DNA of 64,000 bases from Actinomycetota bacterium (GCA_041658565.1 JBAZZY010000006.1:47281-111280); one strand, 5' to 3'; shown: positions 8,466-19,000, counted from the stretch's first letter. Notes: generated by a model from the letters alone, not told the origin. Numbers and translations: made by a program.

Positions 8466-10091
8466 ATGGCCATGCGCTCTTCACCCAGGCACATCGTGCG
8501 GCAAGCTCTTGCACTGCTCGCGGTCGCTGTGTTGCTCCCGGCGACCCCAGGGCGCGCGGCTCTGGTGGGGGCCCTCGATGCCGCCGATGAGGCGGCTGCG
8601 ATCGAGCTGGAAGCAAAGATCGAGGACAACTTCTACCAGGGTCAGATCTACGAAGTCGATTATCGGACCGCGGACCGCATTCCCGGTGACATCACGAACG
8701 TAGGTGCGTTCGGGGACTCCGCCCTGTGGACCGGCACGTATTTGAGCGCCCAGTCTTTCCGATACGCACTGGCCAAGATCAAGCTGGCCGGCGGAGCGAG
8801 CGGCGACGATGCCGTGTTCTGGCAGCGGCAGAAGTCGCAAGCGAAATCGCGTATCGACGAAATGGTTGCCAAGTACCACATGCTCATCAATATCTCGCGC
8901 AACTGGAACCACGACTTCGGTCCGTCGGTGAACCCCGGCGATCCCGCGCATCCGGCGAGTTTCGGAGGCGGAGTCGTGCGCGGTGAGGCGGGGTATTTGT
9001 TCCGGGCGTGTGTTCGCGAGAGCTTCCAATGGCGGCCCGGTCCCAACGGGGTGACTTTCAAGCTGTATTGGGACGAGGGCCCCGACGCCGGTTGGTATTA
9101 CTGCGAGGATGGAACGAGTCGCGACGCTTACGCGGGGACTACGTTCGGATTGCTCAACGCGTTTGATCTCGTGGGTGCAGATGATCCGTCGATGCGCGCG
9201 CAGATTCGCGATGACGTCATCCGCATGACGGCGTTCGCTCTTAAGTACGGGTGGACGACTCCGCGGCCGCACGGCAACGTGTCGCTGCCGCCGTTAGGCC
9301 ACGACTTCCATAACTTCATTTCCCCGCTGTTCGTCTATGTTCCGCTCGCGCGGCTGAACATGACCCAGGCCGCGCGCCATGTGTCGCACTCCGCCGGCAC
9401 GCCCGAGCAATCCGACTACTGGGAGCGCATCTGGACCGAGGAGTTGGCCTCGCAGGGTCCGATCCTGGCCGCGTCGATGGAAGTGGACGCGGTGCAGCCA
9501 AACGACAGCTACTACAAGTACAACCTGCATCACCTCACCGGTTACAGCGTCACTCGCCTGGAGCCGAACGCCGCTGTGCGCGGACTGATCAAGCAAGCCT
9601 TGGGTGTGATGGATCGCACGACCGGCGACGAGATCAACGCGCACTTTGAAACCATCACCTACACGCTCACGGGGGAGACCTCACGGCGCGATGCGGCGAT
9701 CGAGCACCTGCGCGAGTGGCGGGACTACCGCGCGCGCGTCGACCGGGGTGGCCCAACCGGCAACGAGGCGAAGTGCGGCGTCTCGTTCGAGTGCGTGCCC
9801 CAGGACCAATTGGAGACGATCGTCTCCACGCCTTCCGGCGACCAGACGATCGTCGTTGCGGGCACGTCCTCCAAGTTGCGCGCGCGGCGCCCTCTTCCCA
9901 TTGCCGACCGTCCGCAGACGGACTTCCTGTGGCAGCGGCCTCCGACGCAACTCGAGACATGGACGAGCACGACCCACCAGGCCCCAGGGTCGGACTACCT
10001 GCTCCCTTACTGGATGCTGCGCTACTACACCGAGGGAGTCGTCCCGGCGCTCGACCCGTTCCCGGCATATGTGGGTCCGGCCCACGCTTGA
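8466..10091 (+). CDS. Secreted protein of unknown function
   Basis: Protein of 541 residues, not recognised. It starts with a clear Sec signal peptide (positively charged start, LALLAVAVLLPATPGRA, cleavage near residue 31). The mature part is rich in tryptophan, tyrosine and histidine, has motifs such as WNHDFGP and GHDFHNF, and several amphipathic helices, which would suit an alpha/alpha-barrel hydrolase or lyase fold; this is only a guess. Five cysteines may form disulfides outside the cell. An AAAGGA site precedes the ATG. The next gene, an exported phosphoesterase-propeller, follows within 31 bases, so they probably act together. Confidence 0.7.
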   Translation: MAMRSSPRHIVRQALALLAVAVLLPATPGRAALVGALDAADEAAAIELEAKIEDNFYQGQIYEVDYRTADRIPGDITNVGAFGDSALWTGTYLSAQSFRYALAKIKLAGGASGDDAVFWQRQKSQAKSRIDEMVAKYHMLINISRNWNHDFGPSVNPGDPAHPASFGGGVVRGEAGYLFRACVRESFQWRPGPNGVTFKLYWDEGPDAGWYYCEDGTSRDAYAGTTFGLLNAFDLVGADDPSMRAQIRDDVIRMTAFALKYGWTTPRPHGNVSLPPLGHDFHNFISPLFVYVPLARLNMTQAARHVSHSAGTPEQSDYWERIWTEELASQGPILAASMEVDAVQPNDSYYKYNLHHLTGYSVTRLEPNAAVRGLIKQALGVMDRTTGDEINAHFETITYTLTGETSRRDAAIEHLREWRDYRARVDRGGPTGNEAKCGVSFECVPQDQLETIVSTPSGDQTIVVAGTSSKLRARRPLPIADRPQTDFLWQRPPTQLETWTSTTHQAPGSDYLLPYWMLRYYTEGVVPALDPFPAYVGPAHA

Positions 10092-10122
10092 GTCGCCTGC
10101 GGCTCTGCAAGACGGGAGCCCC

Positions 10123-12264
10123 GTGAGGGGACGTGTTGTAAGCGAAGGCGGTGGCGTGCCGGGGGTCGTCGTGTCCGATGGTTTGCATGTGACTCGGACG
10201 GGACCCGACGGCGGGTTCTCGCTTCCGGGATACGGTCCGTTCGTCGTGTGCGCGCGCCCGACCGGCTTCGCCGTAGATCCGTGGTTTGCGCGCGCCGGAG
10301 ATGAACCGCTGGAATTCCGCATGGTTCCACAAGTCCAGGAACTGCCCTTCTCGTTCATACAGGTGACGGATTTGCACGTCGCCCTCGGAGATCGCTCGTT
10401 CGGCCCCGGCGCGGGCGACGCGACATTTTGGTTCGCGGACGGCCGGTGGAATGAGCGTGTGGTCACGACGCCGGATGTGTTGGCCGGTCTCTTCGAAGAG
10501 ATCGGTGAACGACATCCGGACGGGGCGTTCATCGTGGCCACAGGGGACCTCACCAACTCGGGCGCGCGGGAGCAGTACGAAGCGTATGTTGCCGAAGCAG
10601 CGCGCTCGCGCGTTCCCGTCGTGTCGCTTGCGGGCAATCACGATCACATGCCGAGCGCTCAAGACCCCGGCGCCGCCGAGGCGGAGTCGCCGAACTTTAC
10701 GGCAGTGACCGAGCGTTACGAGCGCTACGTCGGCCCACGCTGGTTCTCCTTCGACTACGCGGGAGTGCACTTCGTGGCGATCGACTGGTTTACTCACCGG
10801 TTGGGCATCGACGCCGACGTACAGGAGGCGTGGCTCGACGCGGACTTGGCGATGGTCGAGCCGGAGACGCCGGTGGTCCTCTTGGCGCACGATCAGATGC
10901 CGTCGGACTTCTTCGGCCGAATGCGAGTGGCTCCGATCGCGTCGTTCTCCGGGCATTGGCATACGACTCGCGTGGTGTCCGACGGCGGCACGGTCCACTA
11001 CAACACGGGACCGGCAACCTTCGGCGGTCTGGACTTCTGCCCGCGGCACTACCGAGTGGCCGAGTGGGACGGTACCGAGTTGCGGGTGCAGACGACGGCG
11101 CGAGGTCCGGCGTTCTTGCGCGGGGCGACGTTCCGCAGCGCGCCCCTTCCCTTGACCGACGGGCCGGCGTGGGCGCGCGCGCTCGACGGCGCCGCGCACC
11201 TTGCGGCACCGGTCGTCGTGGGAGACATGGTTATCGCGACTTCGCGGCAGGAGGATCGCGCAGCGGGGGCGGTCGAGGCCTTCGATGCGATCACGGGCGA
11301 ACCACGTTGGCGCGCGCGGCTTTCGAGTGCGGTCAAGAGTTCGCCCTTGGTGTGCGGGGACGCGGTTGTCGCTACATCCGTGGCGGGTGAGATCGTGTGT
11401 CTGGCCGCCGTCGACGGATCCGAGCGCTGGCGGGTCCGGCTCGCGGACGCGATGCTGCTGTGGGCGTATTTGCGGCCCGCGACCGACGGGAAGCGGGTGT
11501 TCGTGGGCGACGTGGGACGCTTCGCATGTCTGGATCTACGGGACGGATCGATCATCTGGGCGCGCGATGATCTGGGCAAGCGTGAGAACATGACTTCGTT
11601 CGCGCACCCGGTTGTTGTGGGAGGCACGTTGATTGTGGGGTTCGCCGCACAGGTTCCGGATATGTACGGGCTGGATCCCGAGACCGGAGCGACGCTGTGG
11701 CCGCACGGGGTGCGCGCGCGCAGCGTTTACGAGGGTTCGATGGCGGAGATCGTCGCGCATTTGCCTCGGTCGCTCGTCGGGGGGATCACACCCGATCCCG
11801 ACGGTGCGGACGCCTACGTCGTGCGACTGGGTTCGGTGGTGGAACGCGTTCGGTGCGTGGACGGGTCGTCGGTCTGGGCGGCCCCGATCCTTGGTTGGTT
11901 CAACCCGGCGCCGCCGGTGGTGTGCGGGGACGCGGTGTTCGTCGTCGCCGGAACGGGGGAGGTGTCGTGCCTGGACCGTAGTGACGGCGCTCTTCGCTGG
12001 AACGTATCTGTGTCCCAGAGCGCGCCGGTCGCGATGGGTCCTTACCGCGACACCGGCGCCGTGGCGCTCGCACCGGTGACGGTGGTCGCGGGAAGGGCCT
12101 GGGTTCCCCTGGGCGACGGGCGTCTGGTTGGGTTGCGCGTAGACGACGGAGTCATCGACGAGGTTCGCGATTTCGCAGTTCCGCTCACGTCTGCGCTGGC
12201 CTGTGCCGGAGGCGTTGCTTACGTGGTTGGGGTGGACGGGGTCCTTCGCGCGTTCCGGCTGTGA
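10123..12264 (+). CDS. Metallophosphoesterase fused to a PQQ-like beta-propeller
   Basis: Protein of 713 residues in three parts. Residues 1-65 resemble a carboxypeptidase-regulatory beta-sandwich (GRVVSEGGGVPGVVVSDG). Residues about 75-320 are a calcineurin-like phosphoesterase with the metal-binding blocks DLHVALGD, GDLTNSG, GNHDH, LAHDQM and SGHWH. Residues about 345-713 are tandem PQQ-type propeller blades (for example AFDAITGEPRWRA and CLDLRDGSIIWARDD). The start is uncertain: the reading frame is open far upstream over the previous gene; GTG 10123 and ATG 10069 (23-base overlap) are the candidates, and neither has a strong ribosome-binding site. No signal peptide is visible from 10123, so export is not proven. 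Confidence 0.78.
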   Translation: MRGRVVSEGGGVPGVVVSDGLHVTRTGPDGGFSLPGYGPFVVCARPTGFAVDPWFARAGDEPLEFRMVPQVQELPFSFIQVTDLHVALGDRSFGPGAGDATFWFADGRWNERVVTTPDVLAGLFEEIGERHPDGAFIVATGDLTNSGAREQYEAYVAEAARSRVPVVSLAGNHDHMPSAQDPGAAEAESPNFTAVTERYERYVGPRWFSFDYAGVHFVAIDWFTHRLGIDADVQEAWLDADLAMVEPETPVVLLAHDQMPSDFFGRMRVAPIASFSGHWHTTRVVSDGGTVHYNTGPATFGGLDFCPRHYRVAEWDGTELRVQTTARGPAFLRGATFRSAPLPLTDGPAWARALDGAAHLAAPVVVGDMVIATSRQEDRAAGAVEAFDAITGEPRWRARLSSAVKSSPLVCGDAVVATSVAGEIVCLAAVDGSERWRVRLADAMLLWAYLRPATDGKRVFVGDVGRFACLDLRDGSIIWARDDLGKRENMTSFAHPVVVGGTLIVGFAAQVPDMYGLDPETGATLWPHGVRARSVYEGSMAEIVAHLPRSLVGGITPDPDGADAYVVRLGSVVERVRCVDGSSVWAAPILGWFNPAPPVVCGDAVFVVAGTGEVSCLDRSDGALRWNVSVSQSAPVAMGPYRDTGAVALAPVTVVAGRAWVPLGDGRLVGLRVDDGVIDEVRDFAVPLTSALACAGGVAYVVGVDGVLRAFRL

Positions 12265-12277
12265 TCGCGTCCTCTTC

Positions 12278-12306
12278 TTGACATCGGACAGATTGGTATA
12301 GATATT
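12278..12306 (+). promoter_or_regulatory. Sigma-70-type promoter for the aminotransferase gene
   Basis: A perfect TTGACA (12278-12283) is followed after 17 bases by GATATT (12301-12306). The surrounding stretch is unusually AT-rich for this genome. The start codon it would serve is at 12443, leaving a leader of about 130 bases in which no RNA structure was identified. Confidence 0.55.
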
Positions 12307-12442
12307 TGCCATATACGCGTTCCACGGTCGCAAGTGAAGTACCTGTTCCCCGAGTACCCCTGCCGGTTCAAGGTTTTCGGTCCGAACAAGAGCGGCTGCG
12401 AAGGCCTTCGCAAGATGTACCAGAAGCAGAACGGGGGAACCG

Positions 12443-13708
12443 ATGACAGAACGCCTGGCAATCGACGGGGGGACTCCGGTGCGCATCGCGCCGTTGCCGC
12501 TCGGCAAAGGGGTAGCTCTTCTTGGGGACGAGGAGCGCGCCGCGGTCTTGGAAGTGATCGAGAGCCGCTCGTTGTTCCGCTACTACGGTCCGCAGTTCTT
12601 GGGGAAGGTACTCGAGTTCGAGGATGCCGTTCGCGACGAGCTGGGTACTCCGCATGCGGTTGCGACGTCCAGCGGCACTGCGGCACTGCGGGTGGCCCTT
12701 GCTGCGCTCGGCATCGGTTGCGGTGACGAGGTGATCGTTCCTGCGTTCACGTTCATCGCCACGATCAACGCCGTTGTCGTTGCCGGTGCCGTTCCGGTGT
12801 TCGCGGAGATCGACGAAACGCTCGGGCTGGACCCGGCCGACGTGGCGTCGAAGGTGACCTCGCGAACGGCGGCGATCATTCCTGTTCACCTGGAAAACGT
12901 TGCGTGCGACATGGATCCGTTGCTCGCGATTGCGCGGAGTCGCGGGATCCGGGTTCTGGAGGACGCGGCTCAGTCGATGGGGGCGACGTACCACGGGCGC
13001 GCGCTCGGGACGCTGGGAGACATCGGTGCGTTCTCGCTGCAACTCGAGAAGAACGTGACTTCCGGCGAGGGCGGTGTCGTCGTGACTGGTGATGACGATC
13101 TCCACTTGCGTGCAGCCCGGTATCAGGATCAAGGCGGGCAGTTTGTCACCGGTCACGGCGGCAGTCGCGGCGGGGAGATGGAGCAGCCGTTCGTCGGGGA
13201 GAACCTGCGCATGGCCGAGATCGCGGGCGCGATTGCCGGCGTGCAGATGCGCAAGCTTCCGGGATTGCTCGCGGCTATGCGCGCGAACAAGGTGCGCATC
13301 CTCGACGCGATTGGAGACGTTCGAGGCCTGACGCGCCGCCGCGTCGTAGATCCCGCGGGCGACGGATCCTCCAGCATTACGTGGTTTGCGCCAGGACCCG
13401 CGGTCGCCCGCCGCTTCGTCGCGGCGCTGAACGCCGAGGGGATTCCATCGGCTCAGATCTACGACGGCAAACCCGTATACGCGACCCCTTCGATCCTGCA
13501 GCGACGCACGGCGTCGGGCAAGGGCGGACCGTGGAACTGCGCCGAGCACCCGACAGACGTGGTGTATGAGATGGGGATGTGCCCACGCACGGAGGACCTT
13601 GTCGGGCGCTCGGTGTCGATCGGTGTCGGGGCGACTTTCACCGAAGCCGATTGCGGCGACGCGGCTGCCGCCGTCCGCAAGGTCGCTGCGGCCCTGCTTC
13701 CGGCGTGA
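12443..13708 (+). CDS. DegT/DnrJ/EryC1/StrS-family PLP-dependent aminotransferase
   Basis: Protein of 421 residues of the sugar aminotransferase family. It shows SSGTAALRVALAALGIGCGDEVIVP (PLP phosphate binding), EDAAQSMGA with the PLP-binding aspartate, and the Schiff-base lysine in LEKNVTSGEGG (about residue 198). Such enzymes transfer an amino group to a keto-sugar or cyclitol. The ATG at 12443 follows GGGGGAAC. Its stop overlaps the GTG of the next gene, a Gfo/Idh/MocA oxidoreductase; a dehydrogenase that makes the ketone and an aminotransferase that aminates it is a classic pair. The actual sugar is unknown. Confidence 0.87.
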   Translation: MTERLAIDGGTPVRIAPLPLGKGVALLGDEERAAVLEVIESRSLFRYYGPQFLGKVLEFEDAVRDELGTPHAVATSSGTAALRVALAALGIGCGDEVIVPAFTFIATINAVVVAGAVPVFAEIDETLGLDPADVASKVTSRTAAIIPVHLENVACDMDPLLAIARSRGIRVLEDAAQSMGATYHGRALGTLGDIGAFSLQLEKNVTSGEGGVVVTGDDDLHLRAARYQDQGGQFVTGHGGSRGGEMEQPFVGENLRMAEIAGAIAGVQMRKLPGLLAAMRANKVRILDAIGDVRGLTRRRVVDPAGDGSSSITWFAPGPAVARRFVAALNAEGIPSAQIYDGKPVYATPSILQRRTASGKGGPWNCAEHPTDVVYEMGMCPRTEDLVGRSVSIGVGATFTEADCGDAAAAVRKVAAALLPA

Positions 13709-14691
13709 CCGTTCGAATCGGTCTCATAGGCTGCGGCGCTGTTGCGCGCCGCATTCACCTCCCTGGGTTCCGCGCATCGGGAATTGCCGACGTCGTCGCT
13801 TTCGCAGGCGGCTCGCCGGCGTCGGCGACGGCCGCCGCGACCGAGTGGGGCGGCGGCGCAGTGTGCGAGAACTGGCGAGAGGTTCTGGCGCGCGCCGACG
13901 TGGACGCCGTGGACATCTGCACGCCGAACTCTTTGCACGCAGAGATTGCGATCGCTGCGGCCGAGGCCGGCAAGCACGTGCTCGTTGAGAAGCCGATCGC
14001 GCGCACGCTGGCGGAGGCCGACGCGATGATTGCCGCGGCGCGCGCCGCCGGCGTCGTGATGATGACGGCCCACAACGTTCGTTTTGCGCCGCCGTTCGTT
14101 GCGATGCGCCGTGCGATCTCGCAGGGCCGTCTCGGTGCGCTCCGAGGATTCCGCGCGGCTTTCGGCCACGCTGGGCCGGAAGCGTGGGCGCCCGGTGCGA
14201 AGTGGTTCCTCGATCCCGAGGCCGCAGGAGGCGGCGTGCTGCTCGATCTTGGGATTCATGTGGCGGACGTGTTGCGTGCCGTGCTCGGCGAGGAGATCGT
14301 TGAGGTTGCCGCCATGGTCACGCCGGGAGACGTGGAGCGCGCGGCCCAAGTTGCGCTGCGAACCTCGTCGGGGGCGCTGGGGAGCATGCACGTCAGTTGG
14401 GATGCCCTTCCCGGCCCCGACCACCAACTCACCGTCTTCGGGACCGCGGGCACTGCACACGTGGACGCGTTTACGCCGCCGTGGTTGAGACCGGCCGTCG
14501 GCGGCGATGCCGAGCCGCTGCCGCTGCCCGAGCAGACGCTCGATCCGTATGGGGAGTTTGCGCGCGCCGTTGAGACCGGGAGCCCGCCGCCGGTCTCGGG
14601 CGAGGACGGCCGTGCGGCGCTCGCGATCATCGACGCGGCATACCGAGCTGCCGCGACCGGAACGACGCAGACGGTGCGCGGACCCGCGTAA
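13705..14691 (+). CDS. Gfo/Idh/MocA-family NAD(P)-dependent oxidoreductase
   Basis: Protein of 328 residues. The Rossmann start VRIGLIGCGAVARRIHLPGF and the EKP motif (VLVEKPIARTLAEAD, about residue 95) place it in the Gfo/Idh/MocA family, and GGGVLLDLGIHVADVL carries the usual catalytic-region histidine. It oxidises or reduces a sugar, inositol or pseudosugar hydroxyl. The GTG at 13705 overlaps the stop of the aminotransferase gene (GTGA), so the two are translationally coupled; the longer frame upstream is ignored. A cyclitol or amino-sugar pathway is inferred from the pairing. Confidence 0.86.
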   Translation: MTVRIGLIGCGAVARRIHLPGFRASGIADVVAFAGGSPASATAAATEWGGGAVCENWREVLARADVDAVDICTPNSLHAEIAIAAAEAGKHVLVEKPIARTLAEADAMIAAARAAGVVMMTAHNVRFAPPFVAMRRAISQGRLGALRGFRAAFGHAGPEAWAPGAKWFLDPEAAGGGVLLDLGIHVADVLRAVLGEEIVEVAAMVTPGDVERAAQVALRTSSGALGSMHVSWDALPGPDHQLTVFGTAGTAHVDAFTPPWLRPAVGGDAEPLPLPEQTLDPYGEFARAVETGSPPPVSGEDGRAALAIIDAAYRAAATGTTQTVRGPA

Positions 14692-14739
14692 AGTGGCGCG
14701 CGCGATCGCCGTTCCCGGCGGCCGGAGAGGAGGACTGAC

Positions 14740-15123
14740 GTGTCGAACGCTGCAGCGAGCGCCTTTCGAAGCGCAGTTGAAGCAGGAGACCTGGACTCGA
14801 TGCTCGCAGTCCTGTCGGACGACGTTGTGCTTCACAGTCCGGTCAGCTTCAAGCCTTTTCGCGGGAAGGACGCTGTTCGAGGTCTGTTCTCGATCTTGAT
14901 GGAGACCTTCGAGGATTTCCATTACACCGATCACGTCGAAGGCGATGGAGTTGCGATTCTTGTCTTTCGCGCGCGCGTGGGAGACCGCGAAGTTGAAGGA
15001 ATCGACTTGCTGCGCGCCGGCACGGACGGGCGCGTCGACGATTTCACGGTGATGGTGCGGCCGCTTTCCGGAATCAACGCGTTGTGGCAAGCGGTCGGCG
15101 CGCGCCTCTCGAAAGGCTCGTAG
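14740..15123 (+). CDS. NTF2-like/SnoaL-like domain protein
   Basis: Single-domain protein of 127 residues with the cone-fold pattern of SnoaL-like proteins: an N-terminal helix pair (AFRSAVEAGDLDSMLAVLSD), then VVLHSP, FRGKDAVRGLF and the C-terminal strands ending in VMVRPLSG. Members act as isomerases or hydrolases on hydrophobic substrates, or only bind ligands. The GTG start has an excellent GGAGAGGAGG site. The next gene, a thioesterase, starts four bases after its stop, so they are very likely one operon. Confidence 0.75.
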   Translation: MSNAAASAFRSAVEAGDLDSMLAVLSDDVVLHSPVSFKPFRGKDAVRGLFSILMETFEDFHYTDHVEGDGVAILVFRARVGDREVEGIDLLRAGTDGRVDDFTVMVRPLSGINALWQAVGARLSKGS

Positions 15124-15127
15124 CGAA

Positions 15128-15913
15128 TTGGACGCCTTCTACATCGACGAAGGGGATCGCGTCGTTCCCACGGAACTGACGCGCGGTCCCTGGGACGCGC
15201 GCGCGCAACACGGCGGTCCCCCATCGGCGATTCTGGCGCGCGCGCTGGAGCGGTGTGGCGAGAACACGCACTTCCCCTTTGTGCGCATCACCTTGGAGAT
15301 CCTGCGGCCTGTGCCCATTGCTGCGGTGAAGATCGAAGCTCGCGTGGCGCGCGGGAGTCGCAGCGTCGAGTTGCTCGAGGGGTCGCTGCGCGACGACGAC
15401 GGCGAGATCATGCGCGCGACTGCCTGGCGCATGCGCGCGGCCGATCTGGATCCCTCGATCGAGGAGCGCGAGGACCCACCCCCCGGCCCCGAAGACGGCG
15501 AGGTTCCTCCTTTCTTCGAGACTTCCCGAGATGTTGGTTACCACACCGCGATGGAGTTCCGGTTCCTCACAGGATCCTTTCGCGAGTCCGGGCCGGCAAT
15601 GGCGTGGGCACGCATGCGAGTTCCGCTTGTCGCCGGTGAAGAACCGTCTCCGTTGCAGCGAGTGCTGGTCGCGGCAGACTCCGGCAACGGGATTTCGTCG
15701 GTGCTCGACTATCACAAGTGGCTGTTCATCAACACCGATCTCACCGTGCACCTGTTCCGGATGCCGCAAGGTGAGTGGATCAACCTGGACTCGGTGACGA
15801 CGGTGAGCGCGCGCGGCGTCGGTCTGGCCGAGACCGTGCTGCGTGACAGCGACGGCCGAATCGGACGGGGGATGCAAAGCCTTCTGGTGGCACCTCGGTC
15901 GTTGACGCGCTAA
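15128..15913 (+). CDS. Acyl-CoA thioesterase family protein (TesB-like double hot-dog)
   Basis: Protein of 261 residues. The opening DEGDRVVPTELTRGPWD and HGGPPSAILARALER are typical of the thioesterase family with two fused hot-dog domains, and the C-terminal half has the matching NTDLTVHLFR...GVGLAETVLRD pattern. It would hydrolyse an acyl-CoA in the cytoplasm. It starts with TTG at 15128, immediately after the stop of the NTF2-like gene. A loose TTGACG/GATACC pair near its end (15902-15928, spacing 15) might drive the next gene, but is weak. Confidence 0.78.
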   Translation: MDAFYIDEGDRVVPTELTRGPWDARAQHGGPPSAILARALERCGENTHFPFVRITLEILRPVPIAAVKIEARVARGSRSVELLEGSLRDDDGEIMRATAWRMRAADLDPSIEEREDPPPGPEDGEVPPFFETSRDVGYHTAMEFRFLTGSFRESGPAMAWARMRVPLVAGEEPSPLQRVLVAADSGNGISSVLDYHKWLFINTDLTVHLFRMPQGEWINLDSVTTVSARGVGLAETVLRDSDGRIGRGMQSLLVAPRSLTR

Positions 15914-16007
15914 CGCATCCCCGATACCTTTTGCCCGCTTTATGGAGTCGCCGGGGTCCGGCGACCGGGGCGACTGGCGGGGGTCAGCATGAGCGGCTGG
16001 ATTGGGT

Positions 16008-19000
16008 ATGCGCGTAATTCGTTGTTCGGGGGGGGCGTAACCTTCGCTGGCTCGCGCTTGCCCTTGTAGTTAGTCTCGCGACACAGTTCGCTGCAGTCCG
16101 GCCCGCGGTGGCCGCAACCACTCATCCAGTCCCTCCGATTGATTCTCCCCGGACATCGGTGCGTCCGTCGCCTGTCGACGGTGAATTCTCTGGGGTGAGA
16201 AGGATGGTCTGACGGGCGCGGGACTCCCGGCGCGCGATCTCGGCAGCATCCAGGGGTTCGTTGCGGGGCGCAGCGTGGAGGCCCCATCACGCCGCACGCG
16301 TGACATGTCCATCTTCAGCAACCCCGACGGTTCCGAGACCGCGGTGTTCGGTCGTTATCAGCATTACCGCGAGGGCAACACCTGGCGCGACGTGGATCTG
16401 AACTTCCGTCCCGTCGGTCGCGACTACGTGATGGACCGTCACGACGTCGCTGTTCGGGTGACCCCCGACGGCGTTCAGGCGACAGAGCGCGCGAGCGGAA
16501 AGGGCGTCTTCTGGGCCACTCCCGCGCCGGCAGACGTCTCGGGTCGCCGCGCGTCCTTTGCCGGACCGCTTGGCTTGACCTGGTCCTACTACACCCGCGT
16601 CAGCGGTATCAAGCTTCTGGCTCCGGTCTCCGAGCCGCTCGGCCCCCGAACTCTGTCGTTCACCTATCGCCTCCTGGGCGGTGCCGCTCCAATCGCAGTG
16701 CAAGAAGGCGCTCTGGTCAGCGACGTGTTTTCCGTGCCTGCCCCGGTGGCGCTGGGTGCCGACGATGTGGAGTATCCGATCGGAGTCTGGCGGCTTGGCC
16801 CCGGCGCGGACCAGGTGAGTTTCGACCTGGACGAATCGGCGCTGCCCGCGACGGCCTATCCCTACCAGCTCGACCCGACGACGCAGTTCTACGTCACCGC
16901 GAGCAGCTATGACGGCACCGTCCGTGGTCTGGGGACGTCCTACCCTCCGGCATGCGACTACGTGTATCCGGACTCCAACACGCGACAAAACGCTGAGCGG
17001 TCCTACTACGCCGGCGACTACACGATCAAGAACGGGATCATGCGGTGGGCCACCAATGCACTGCCATATGACGCGATTCTTCTCGGGACGACGCTCACCT
17101 TGCGGGTTACCGACAACTACACCGGCAGCAATCGCAAGCTCACGGCGGACTGGTACAACGCAGGCTCGGCGATCACCTGCACCGACTATTCGGCCTCGGC
17201 CCTGACTACCGCGGCCGCTTCAATGGACTTCCCGACAGGGACCGGCTACCGGACGTTTTCACTGGATAACTCGGATGGCGTCTCGCTTTCCAGCTTCACG
17301 GGACTGCGTCTGCACGTGAGCGGTTCGGCTCCGGGTGCGCGCAACTACTTGCACTGGGCGTCCTTTGACGACACCGTCTATGACGGTGCTCGCCTTGACG
17401 TCACGTACAACCGGCCGCCTACGACCCCGGTGTTGTCCGCACCATCTGATGGCGCGGTCGTGACGACGGACCAGCCGACCTTCACCGTGTCGGCCACGGA
17501 CCCAGACGGCGATGCTCTCAATTACTACTTCCACCTTTCCACGTCCCCGGACGGATTTGATTCGGCGGTGGATTCCGGCTGGACCGGGACCATTCCATGG
17601 AAGCCGCCCTACGGCTCCTTGGAAGATGGACGCACCTACTACTGGCAGGTCCAGGCGCGCGACTCCGTGAAGGACCCGGGGTCTTCGTATTCGGATTGGA
17701 GCGCGACCCGGAGCTTCCGGGTGGACCTGGGTCTGGGAGAGCGACCGGCGAACGCCTACGATCGCCTCGGCCCGCTCGCGGTGAATCTCGCCAACGGTAA
17801 CCTCACGGCGGGGATATCTTCACCGAGCGTCAGTTCCCTCGGCGGTCCCATCGGCGTGTCCTATTCGTACAACTCCCGTCGTCCCAGCAGTCGGGGCCTG
17901 ATGGCCTCCTACTTCAACGATCTGGACCATGACCACGTCTTTGACGCGAACGAGGCTCCCTCGGTGTCTCGGCGGGATTACGCCACGTTTAACTGGGGAA
18001 CGGCCTATCCGTATCGCTCCGTGGGCACCGACTACTTTCTTGCGCGTTGGTCCGGGTACGTCACCGTTCCCGCAGCGGGCGACTATCAATTCGGAACTCT
18101 TGCCGACGATGGCACGCGCGTGTGGGTGGACAACCAGCTCGTCTTCGATCACTGGGTAAACCAGACGGCGCCGACGGCGCCGCAGTACGGGACTGCGCTC
18201 ACGCTTGCGGCAGGACAGTCGGTTCCCATCAAGATCGAGTACTACGAGAACACCGGCCCCGCCCGCATGGAGCTGTGGGCAAACGGCCCCTGCGGCGACG
18301 GGGGAGCTGTGCAGGACTGCCAGGTCCCGTCGTCGTGGCTCACGACCGACACGCCGGGTTTGCCCGATGGCTGGGCAATGTCGACCGATCCCGACGGGGG
18401 GTTGTTTTACTCGTCTGCGAAGATCTTTGAACAGCAGGTACTACTTTCGGATTCCACCGGCGCCACCCACATCTACACCTCGACTCCGACGGGGTGGGTG
18501 CCGCCCGCAGGTGAGGACGGCGTTCTCGCGACGGACGCTTCCACGGGTCTTTTGGTTTTCCAGTCTGAAGACGGCAGCGCCTTCAGCTTCAACGCTGATG
18601 GTTCGCTGGCCAAGATGGTGGCTCCCGCCGATGATCGCAAGCCTGCGGCCCTCACATACACCTGGACACAAGGGTCGCAGACCGAACCTCTTCGCTTGAC
18701 CCAGATCACCGATCCGGTCTCGACGCGCTCAGTCGTGCTCACCTATGGCGGCGGGAGTTGTCCGAGCGCTGCGGGGTTCGATGCGGCACCGTCATACATG
18801 CTGTGCAAGATCGACTACAGCGCCTTCGGCATCGGTGAGTCCGACCTGTATTACTTGAATGGGCACCTTGCCCGCATCGTGGATCCGGGCGGCGCGACCA
18901 CCGATTTCGGATACGACGCCAACGGTCGAATCATCGCCATTCGTGACGCCCTGACGAACGACCTCATCGCGGCAGGGGCGTTCACGGACTCCGACGCGCA

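Noticed and set aside
16028..16195. Programmed ribosomal frameshifting in the RHS gene
   Set aside because: Two shifts of opposite direction would be needed and neither site has a slippery heptamer with a visible downstream structure; run-length variation or error is simpler.
15940..16290. Minus-strand frame of 116 codons over the RHS N-terminal region
   Set aside because: Arginine- and proline-rich with no pattern; the plus strand encodes a signal peptide once the G runs are allowed for.
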